A stretch of 64,000 nt of DNA, taken from contig NW_019774314.1 of NCBI RefSeq assembly GCF_001039355.2, positions 1 to 64,000 on the forward strand, written 5' to 3'. Origin of the DNA: Lingula anatina (Eukaryota > Brachiopoda > Lingulata > Lingulida > Lingulidae). Both the position numbers and the translations under genes were made by a program. The notes under the pieces were generated by a model. The model searched no databases and was not told the origin of the DNA. It saw nothing but the letters and a program-made list of their open reading frames with translations. Positions 62,301-64,000 of this stretch are shown here, piece after piece; the stretch's first letter is position 1, and each line of letters starts with the position of its first letter.

Positions 62301-62987
62301 CTGTACATGTATGTGTGCGTGCAAGCATCTGTATGATTCCTTACCTACTGACATGGGCAGCAAACTGCTGCTGAACTGTACATGTATGTGTGCGTGCAGG
62401 CACCTGTACATGTATTTACCTACTGATATGGACAGCAAACTACTGCTGAACTGTACATGTATGTGTGCGTGCAGGCATCTGTATGATTCCTTACCTACTG
62501 ACATGGGCAGCAAACTGCTGCTGAACTGAGCGTGATCTCCTACGTGGATGATATTATATATACTTTTGGCTACAACATCACACTGAAATGAACAAAACAT
62601 GAAATACAATGTAAGTTAATATGAAAACAAGATGCAATTTTTTTTATTAAGGCCCACAGGGGTGTTACAAAAGTCATGGAGTTTAAAAGAGTACCATGCC
62701 AGAGGCAATGCTATAATAAACTACAGTGTGAACATTGAGCTTAAATAAAATTTGTTGTTTGGACTATTATGAATGTCATTTAGAGATAAATTTAAAATAA
62801 ACAAATACTTCAAGTACCATTTTAAATCAAATATTTAATCAACTTCAAAAAAAAAAAAAAAAAAAAGAATTCCTAATAATATTTTTTGCCCACTTACAGG
62901 ATTGTACTTGAGGTACTGTGCGATGTTCTCAGATACAAACTCCACCTTCCCCTGACTATTAACAACAAACAGGAAACCGTCCAGTGC
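23391..62987 (-). CDS. NCOA: p160 nuclear receptor coactivator (NCOA/SRC family), 5' end beyond window
   Basis: p160 coactivators bind liganded nuclear receptors through LXXLL boxes and recruit CBP/p300 and methyltransferases to chromatin. Exons, 5' to 3': 62898-62987, 62495-62582, 61793-61876, 60854-60973; then one of two allele-like copies of eight exons (59441-59582, 58990-59096, 58272-58410, 56724-57655, 55659-55772, 53705-54324, 53350-53448, 52264-52472, or 51650-51791, 51187-51293, 50443-50581, 48797-49728, 47768-47881, 45840-46459, 45479-45577, 44426-44634); then 42402-43732, 28981-29216, 27867-27959, 27399-27599, 26532-26832, 25772-25988, 25266-25471, 24373-24600, 23742-23914, 23391-23462. 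Using one copy, the sum is 5802 nt, 1933 codons plus stop, with every phase matching. Features in order: end of PAS-A and PAS-B, Ser/Thr/Pro linker, LXXLL boxes, AD1 helices, Gln-rich region, C-terminal LLQQLL. The bHLH is not in the window. Vertebrates have three paralogues; which one this equals, if any, cannot be said. Confidence 0.93.
23742..25988 (-). CDS. NCOA: Coactivator C-terminal Gln-rich exons (four exons)
   Basis: The exons are 25772-25988, 25266-25471, 24373-24600 and 23742-23914. They code Ser/Pro/Met-rich sequence, then [17 protein letters not shown] followed by poly-Gln interrupted by Pro, then a second poly-Gln and His-rich segment, then [20 protein letters not shown], and finally [19 protein letters not shown]. 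This corresponds to the Gln-rich AD2 region of p160 proteins, the CARM1/PRMT1-binding part in vertebrates. Specific residue homology to vertebrates is weak apart from composition. Confidence 0.85.
23972..24051 (+). repeat. Compound microsatellite GTGC/GT/poly(G) in a coactivator intron
   Basis: (GCGT)n then (GT)n then a run of 16 or more G, close to the acceptor side of the exon ending at 23914. Confidence 0.9.
24778..25122. mobile_element. TTAA-flanked MITE E, copy 1 (345 bp)
   Basis: It begins TTAAAGGGATAATAACTC and ends GAGTTATTATTGCTTTAA, giving an 18-bp terminal inverted repeat that includes TTAA. An almost identical 345-bp copy lies at 44056-44400; more diverged relatives lie at 37156-37502 and 40391-40739. 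TTAA target use is shared by piggyBac- and Kolobok-like elements; the family here is not assigned. It is in an intron of the coactivator and encodes nothing. Confidence 0.8.
26532..27599 (-). CDS. NCOA: Coactivator Met/Gln/Gly-rich exons (two exons) with a 45-bp coding repeat
   Basis: The exons are 27399-27599 and 26532-26832. The second contains [15 protein letters not shown] twice in tandem followed by a partial third ([11 protein letters not shown]), that is, a 45-bp in-frame coding repeat, then [20 protein letters not shown]. Low-complexity, presumably disordered activation sequence. Confidence 0.85.
27204..27370. mobile_element. hAT-like MITE F (CAGGGGCGGATCC termini), copy 1
   Basis: It starts CAGGGGCGGATCCAGAGATA and ends AAATCCGCCCCTG, inverted to each other. 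This end motif is typical of hAT-type MITEs in many animals. It lies 28 bp beyond the donor of exon 27399-27599. Other copies: 28057-28303 (nested), 33257-33424, 35094-35262, 38570-38727 (allele of the last, truncated at the N) and 61040-61185 (inverted). Confidence 0.75.
27867..27959 (-). CDS. NCOA: Coactivator exon coding [18 protein letters not shown]
   Basis: A phase 0-0 exon of 31 codons. NFTELLNSG resembles an LXXLL box but has Phe at the first position. Standard GT-AG borders (donor GTATGG). Confidence 0.88.
28057..28303. mobile_element. MITE F copy 2, interrupted by a small palindromic insertion
   Basis: Left part TATCTTTGTTGATCCATC through AAGATGCCTCTCAG and right part CCAGAGGACAGCCTCCAT belong to family F. 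Between them (about 28146-28276) is a roughly 130-bp segment with inverted ends CAGGAATGGTAGT and ACTACCATTCCTG. This looks like a nested insertion. Confidence 0.55.
28981..29216 (-). CDS. NCOA: Coactivator exon, basic Gln/Arg-rich helix
   Basis: It codes [17 protein letters not shown], then [19 protein letters not shown] and [18 protein letters not shown], then poly-Gln. The segment resembles the Gln/Arg-rich helices after AD1 in vertebrate p160s (the QMLAQRQREILNQHLRQRQ region of human NCOA1). Acceptor CTCTTCAG, donor GTGAGG. Confidence 0.88.
32607..32783. mobile_element. MITE G (GGCCCCATTCAGAATA termini)
   Basis: About 177 bp. The left end GGCCCCATTCAGAATAGGG and TAACTAGTCC are mirrored by ACTAGTTAGTCCTG and TATTCTGAATGGCCTC at the right, giving ~40-bp inverted ends. 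No coding capacity. It abuts another MITE at 32814. Confidence 0.65.
32814..33023. mobile_element. Harbinger-like MITE H, copy 1, with TAA duplication
   Basis: The element starts GACCTCATTTCCAGAGATTA and ends AGCTCTGGGAATATAGCC, with TAGATCGATCTA palindromes near both ends. It is flanked by TAA on each side (32811-32813 and 33024-33026). A 3-bp TWA target duplication is the signature of PIF/Harbinger. Copy 2 is at 36921-37135. Confidence 0.7.
33046..33252. mobile_element. MITE family A, copy 3 (inverted)
   Basis: Its ends CCCCCTTTACACTGGATGG and CCATCTAGTATAAAGGGGG and its interior (ATTCATTCTGCAACC) match the 382-597 copy in reverse orientation. Confidence 0.7.
33257..33424. mobile_element. 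hAT-like MITE F, copy 3
   Basis: It starts CAGGAGCAGATCCAGGGATA and ends AAATCTGCCCCTG, and is directly adjacent to MITE A copy 3. Confidence 0.65.
33571..33690 (+). repeat. (GT)n then (CATA)n microsatellite
   Basis: About 80 bp of pure GT followed by TTTATACATA repeats. Confidence 0.95.
33979..34111. mobile_element. MITE family D, copy 2
   Basis: It starts CAGGGATGAGACC and ends AGTCTCATCAGTG, related to 19684-19860. The flanks ATCTAA and ATCTGG may be a decayed 6-bp duplication. Confidence 0.45.
34325..34830 (+). repeat. Minisatellite of ~50-60 bp units split by a MITE
   Basis: About eight units carry the core GTAAACTGGACTGAACGCAG followed by CCTAGGTGGTAG and an AT-rich spacer. The array is interrupted at 34514-34682 by a short element with a target duplication. 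Confidence 0.8.
34514..34682. mobile_element. MITE J (CAGGCCCGTAGCCAG termini) with TATGT duplication
   Basis: Ends CAGGCCCGTAGCCAG and CTGGCTACGGGCCTG are perfect 15-bp inverted repeats. TATGT flanks both sides (34509-34513 and 34683-34687). The 5-bp duplication and CAGGCC ends are shared with element C at 17674. Confidence 0.8.
36921..37135. mobile_element. Harbinger-like MITE H, copy 2, insertion-polymorphic
   Basis: 215 bp from GACCCCACTTCCAGAG to GGGAATACAGCC, flanked by TTA (36918-36920 and 37136-37138). The matching allele-like copy reads CATCTTATACTTTG at about 40368-40380 with a single TTA and no element: a clean empty site. This fixes both the element ends and the 3-bp duplication. 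Confidence 0.88.
37156..37502. mobile_element. TTAA-flanked MITE E relative, copy 2
   Basis: Begins TTAAAGGGATAACAACT and ends TTTTCCCTTTAA; 347 bp. The allelic counterpart is 40391-40739. Confidence 0.7.
38289..38493 (+). pseudogene. THAP-domain-like fragment with stop codon
   Basis: Plus-strand reading from ATG gives [20 protein letters not shown], then EDSGLRLK, a TGA, and RVAHVN. This fits the start of a THAP zinc finger (Met-Pro, Cys pair spaced CxxxxC, GGH-F, then K-W-VA), with TGA where the conserved Trp codon TGG is expected. The later Cys-His pair was not found. THAP domains occur in host proteins and in P-element-like transposases. It sits antisense in a coactivator intron, next to the contig join at 38569. 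Call is tentative. Confidence 0.45.
38570..41350. repeat. Allele-like duplicated intron segment, copy 2
   Basis: It starts immediately after the single N at 38569, inside MITE F, and follows the order of 35107-38130. It lacks MITE H. The join is best explained by a second haplotype contig placed after the first. Confidence 0.85.
40391..40739. mobile_element. TTAA-flanked MITE E relative, allelic copy
   Basis: Same position and ends (TTAAAGGGATAACAACT ... TTTTCCCTTTAA) as 37156-37502 in the other allele-like copy. Confidence 0.7.
42110..42372. mobile_element. MITE-like palindrome (ACAACAGATGATCCTTGGA ends)
   Basis: Left end ACAACAGATGATCCTTGGA is mirrored by TCCAAGGATCAAATGTTGT at the right; inner blocks (GGATCAAATATGGCAGA, TCTGCCATGTTCTATCC) are mirrored too. 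It ends 30 bp before the end of a coactivator exon (42402). The open frame at 41974-42363 lies inside it and is not a gene. Confidence 0.6.
42402..43732 (-). CDS. NCOA: Coactivator large exon: LXXLL boxes and AD1 (CBP/p300-binding)
   Basis: A 1331-nt exon of about 444 codons. It opens with basic sequence [17 protein letters not shown], then the Gly-rich tract, [13 protein letters not shown] (LAQLL box, near 43560) and [10 protein letters not shown] (LAQLL, near 43150). AD1 follows: [20 protein letters not shown] and PEIEHLLGG (about 42810-42905), matching the [20 protein letters not shown] region of human NCOA1, then [18 protein letters not shown]. Long poly-Gln runs end the exon, coded by CAA/CAG mixtures. 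Acceptor TTCTCCAG, donor GTAAGT. Confidence 0.93.
44056..44400. mobile_element. TTAA-flanked MITE E, copy 3 (345 bp)
   Basis: Same ends as 24778-25122 and nearly identical internally. It ends 25 bp from the donor of exon 44426-44634, so the element lies almost against an exon. The equivalent place in the other allele block falls at the contig start (52258), so presence there cannot be judged. Confidence 0.8.
44426..51791 (-). CDS. NCOA: Coactivator middle exons, allele copy A (eight exons)
   Basis: Exons 51650-51791, 51187-51293 and 50443-50581 form PAS-B ([58 protein letters not shown]). 48797-49728 is a 310-codon Ser/Gly/Asn-rich linker with [17 protein letters not shown]. 47768-47881 codes [19 protein letters not shown]. 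45840-46459 carries receptor boxes RLTQLLREM and [11 protein letters not shown]. The junction of 45840-46459 with 45479-45577 makes VLLKKLLNED, and the latter adds [12 protein letters not shown]. 44426-44634 is Ser/Asn-rich and ends LSNLWDR. Each phase fits its neighbour. Protein differences from copy B are few, for example SRDGAP versus SREGAP and [15 protein letters not shown] versus [15 protein letters not shown]. Confidence 0.9.
45840..46459 (-). CDS. NCOA: Coactivator receptor-interaction exon (copy A)
   Basis: Starts [19 protein letters not shown], then a helix [18 protein letters not shown], box 1 (LTQLL, near 46240), Ser/Pro-rich spacer, box 2 (LKQLL, near 45985) followed by acidic [13 protein letters not shown], and ends KNVLLK, the first half of box 3. 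The order and spacing match NR boxes 1-3 of vertebrate p160s. Copy B is 53705-54324. Confidence 0.92.
47896..47935 (+). promoter_or_regulatory. AGGTCA half-site cluster in coactivator intron (copy A)
   Basis: Four AGGTCA half-sites in 40 bp, two of them directly adjoining (AGGTCAAGGTCA, which also contains TCAAGGTCA, an ERR/SF1-type extended half-site). The cluster is kept in copy B near 55788-55828. It starts 15 bp upstream of the acceptor of exon 47768-47881. Motif match only. Confidence 0.35.
49721..49865 (-). repeat. 43-bp minisatellite duplicating a 3' splice site (copy A, 4 sites)
   Basis: The acceptor of exon 48797-49728 (TATATCTAG) lies at the end of a 43-bp unit that includes ATGAATCTGTTCATTTG. 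The CTAG core recurs at 49729, 49772, 49815 and 49858, spacing 43 each time. Copy B has only two (57656 and 57699). Confidence 0.88.
51589..51640 (+). repeat. (CT)n(CA)n microsatellite against an exon donor (copy A)
   Basis: It ends about ten bases from the donor of exon 51650-51791. In copy B the tract (about 59314-59392) is longer, has lost the CT part and ends in ACAACACAAC variants. Confidence 0.92.
52003..52256 (-). repeat. 48-bp in-frame minisatellite carrying 5' splice sites (copy A)
   Basis: Minus-strand units code [16 protein letters not shown] (or DRTH...). Each unit contains a GTAACA preceded by CAG, CTG or GGG. Donor-like sites fall after 52238, 52190, 52142, 52094 and 52046, exactly 48 bp apart. 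The array runs into the single N at 52257 and ends on the other side in a stop codon after a partial unit. Confidence 0.92.
52264..59582 (-). CDS. NCOA: Coactivator middle exons, allele copy B (eight exons)
   Basis: Exons 59441-59582, 58990-59096, 58272-58410, 56724-57655, 55659-55772, 53705-54324, 53350-53448 and 52264-52472 have the same lengths as the copy A exons (142, 107, 139, 932, 114, 620, 99, 209 nt). Introns match copy A with many small indels and substitutions; exons differ at very few residues. The copy starts at a single N, and its last exon is followed by GTTAGG where copy A has GTAAGC, probably contig-end sequence. Joining its last exon (ending two bases into a codon) to the first exon of copy A (which needs one base) would shift the frame, so the two blocks cannot both be in one mRNA in series. 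Confidence 0.88.
52992..53029 (+). repeat. G-rich tract present in copy B only
   Basis: Runs of G separated by single T (GGGGTGGGGTGGGGGGGTGG and on) that could fold as a G-quadruplex. The matching place in copy A (about 45150) reads CTCACGAAAAAATTCAG with no G tract. Confidence 0.8.
57646..57710 (-). repeat. 43-bp splice-acceptor minisatellite, copy B (2 sites)
   Basis: CTAG acceptor cores at 57656 and 57699, one 43-bp unit apart. This is the short allele of the array at 49721-49865. Confidence 0.85.
59820..60890 (-). repeat. 48-bp in-frame minisatellite at a 5' splice site (copy B, gapped)
   Basis: Units at 59820-59895 and 60760-60890, with an 864-N gap between. Donor-like GTAAC sites follow 60854, 60806, 59889 and 59841. 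The unit nearest the exon (60854) is the exon's own 3' end: the exon codes [20 protein letters not shown] then PLDS, and its last base G plus AT from exon 59441-59582 gives Asp. Confidence 0.9.
59896..60759. other. Assembly gap (864 N) inside the minisatellite
   Basis: The gap lies wholly within the 48-bp array, so the true number of units is unknown. Confidence 0.95.
60854..60973 (-). CDS. NCOA: Coactivator exon before PAS-B, ending in the 48-bp repeat
   Basis: It codes [20 protein letters not shown] and then [24 protein letters not shown] matches the human NCOA1 QKYETMQCFAVSQ segment between the PAS domains. The donor CAG/GTAACA belongs to the first repeat unit. Downstream units offer the same donor every 48 bp in the same frame. 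Confidence 0.9.
61040..61185. mobile_element. hAT-like MITE F, inverted copy
   Basis: Minus-strand match to family F (GTCTTCCAACAG..., GTTGACCCATTCCCC...), ending CTGGATCTGCACCTG. The left end is degraded. Confidence 0.55.
61300..61740 (+). repeat. CT-rich minisatellite (CCTTAGCTCCACCCCTTGAC units)
   Basis: Many ~25-28-bp units of the type CTTAGCTCCACCCCTTGACC with variants, including a longer block (GCTCCTTGACTTACCCC...) present two to three times. It lies in the intron between exons 61793-61876 and 60854-60973. Many units contain TGACCT. Confidence 0.9.
61793..61876 (-). CDS. NCOA: Coactivator PAS-A/linker exon
   Basis: Codes [20 protein letters not shown] then RMLIKPP, matching [20 protein letters not shown] of human NCOA1. 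Acceptor CACTAG, donor GTAGGC. Confidence 0.92.
62236..62530 (-). repeat. 75-bp in-frame minisatellite carrying 5' splice sites (4 units)
   Basis: Four tandem units with donor sites after 62495, 62420, 62345 and 62270, exactly 75 bp apart. Three read GTAG/GTAAGG and one (62420) GTAG/GTAAAT. On the minus strand each unit codes 25 residues beginning [16 protein letters not shown], and the frame stays open to a stop at 62136. Part of the unit is the exon end, part is intron. Confidence 0.93.
62495..62582 (-). CDS. NCOA: Coactivator PAS-A exon ending in the 75-bp repeat
   Basis: Codes [20 protein letters not shown] and SSSLLPMSV, matching [20 protein letters not shown] of human NCOA1. The last ~33 nt of the exon belong to the first unit of the 75-bp minisatellite; three further copies of the donor follow. 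Confidence 0.92.
62898..62987 (-). CDS. NCOA: Coactivator PAS-A exon
   Basis: A 30-codon phase 0 exon coding [20 protein letters not shown] then [10 protein letters not shown], very close to [23 protein letters not shown] of human NCOA1. Acceptor CTTCCAG, donor GTAAGTG. The preceding exon must lie beyond 64000. Confidence 0.95.
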
Positions 62988-63038
62988 CTGGAAGAGTGAA
63001 CAAAGGAACTATGTCAGCCTATGGGAATATAGCCATCG

Positions 63039-63133
<95 letters not shown>

Positions 63134-64000
63134 TGCATGCGTGCATGCGTGCGTGTGTGTGTGAGAGAGAAAGAGAGAAAGAGAGAGACTTTGTGTGTGT
63201 GAGAGAGAAAGAGAGAAAGAGAGAGACTTTGTGTGTGTGAGAGAGAGAGAGCTATTTTTGTTTGTGTGTACAAACATGAAAGCTCACACATTTGTATTTG
63301 TCTATGACATAAATTATGTATACAATTGGAGACTTTTTAACTCTTCTTATTCCACAAACAAACAAATAATAGTTATTAAATAATTAAAATAATCAAATCA
63401 GAGGTATATTTTCATTCATAATTTTACAAGAGAACTCATGTAACTGAGTAACAACATACTGAAACTGGTAATATTAGGAAGCCTGGTAGCTAGAAACCCT
63501 ACAAAGTCACAGGAAGGGAAAAGAAAACCCTCAAAGTCCTTCAATCTCAAACACGGCTTTATGCCTAGTCATTTATTCCTCCTAATTCTACTAATTTTAG
63601 ATAATTTGGCCATTATAAAATGTTTGTAAGTGTCCAATCCATAATTATTTCAGATCAGTAGACAGGGTGATATACAGACGACGAGGGAAGACAGTCATTC
63701 ATATAGACATGGGGATAAAATTCTGCATTCATAAACTCCCATAAATGTCACCAGTCCAGACAAAAACTTCAATAAGAGCCAGAGACACAAAAACAAAACC
63801 ATATGTAAGGCAAATATTGCACTGGTGCCAGCATCAATATGAGTGTTTTCCTTTTCTGTAATGTAAACATGCACATCCAAAATTATTCAGTTTGTTGTCC
63901 CCCCCCCCTTTCTCGTCTTTCTAGGATCAAAAATGTTTCTGCCTCTCTCTCTCTCTCATCTGTCTATTGACAAAAATCTTTTTGCCTCTCTCTCTCTCTC
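62988..64000 (-). other. Coactivator intron to window edge, with microsatellites
   Basis: Contains (GT)n then GCGT/GCAT repeats at 63041-63163 and GA-rich repeats to 63252, then AT-rich sequence. No further exon of the gene is seen. Confidence 0.75.

Noticed and set aside
62136-62609. Single 157-codon gene on the minus strand
   Set aside because: It is a coactivator exon (62495-62582) read through its donor into the 75-bp repeat array; it was kept as exon plus repeat.

Overview
The window is eukaryotic nuclear DNA from an animal. It is AT-rich and intron-dense, with many microsatellites, long poly(G) runs and many short inverted-repeat DNA transposons (MITEs). The gene content, microsatellite style and very high apparent heterozygosity suggest a marine invertebrate, perhaps a mollusc; the species cannot be fixed from sequence alone. 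Three protein genes can be supported, all read exon by exon with matching splice phases.

Layout. 1-9.7 kb holds no recognisable gene; it contains a ~2-kb segment present twice (about 50-2820 and 5995-7870) and MITEs. 10.73-14.20 kb (minus strand) is a complete 8-exon gene for ribosomal stalk protein P0 (314 aa). 14.97-17.24 kb (plus strand) is a complete 5-exon TMEM18 gene (142 aa), head to head with the P0 gene across a 767-bp shared 5' region. 17.67-19.53 kb is a 551-bp long-TIR element met twice around an assembly gap. From 23.39 kb to beyond the right edge lies one very large minus-strand gene for a p160 steroid-receptor coactivator (NCOA/SRC family). The window holds its PAS region, LXXLL receptor-binding boxes, CBP/p300-binding activation domain, Gln-rich tail and a C-terminal LLQQLL box. 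Its bHLH and first PAS exons lie to the right of the window.

The assembly is not a simple linear truth here. Single-N joins at 1576, 38569 and 52257 are each followed by sequence already seen upstream. The 44.4-52.26 kb and 52.26-59.9 kb blocks carry the same eight coactivator exons. Splicing them in series would break the reading frame, so they are best read as two alleles laid end to end. Choosing either copy gives a coactivator reading frame of 5802 nt (1933 codons plus stop), open throughout. A Harbinger-like MITE at 36921-37135 is absent, with a clean empty site, from the matching allele copy at 40371.

The most unusual signal is in the coactivator gene: three separate minisatellites lie exactly across exon-intron junctions and duplicate the splice site itself. 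A 75-bp unit (x4) repeats the 5' splice site of one PAS exon. A 48-bp unit (at least x5) repeats the 5' splice site two exons further on. Both units are multiples of three and stay open in frame, so choice of donor could add 25-aa or 16-aa steps to the protein. A 43-bp unit repeats the 3' splice site of a later exon and differs in copy number between the two alleles (4 versus 2).
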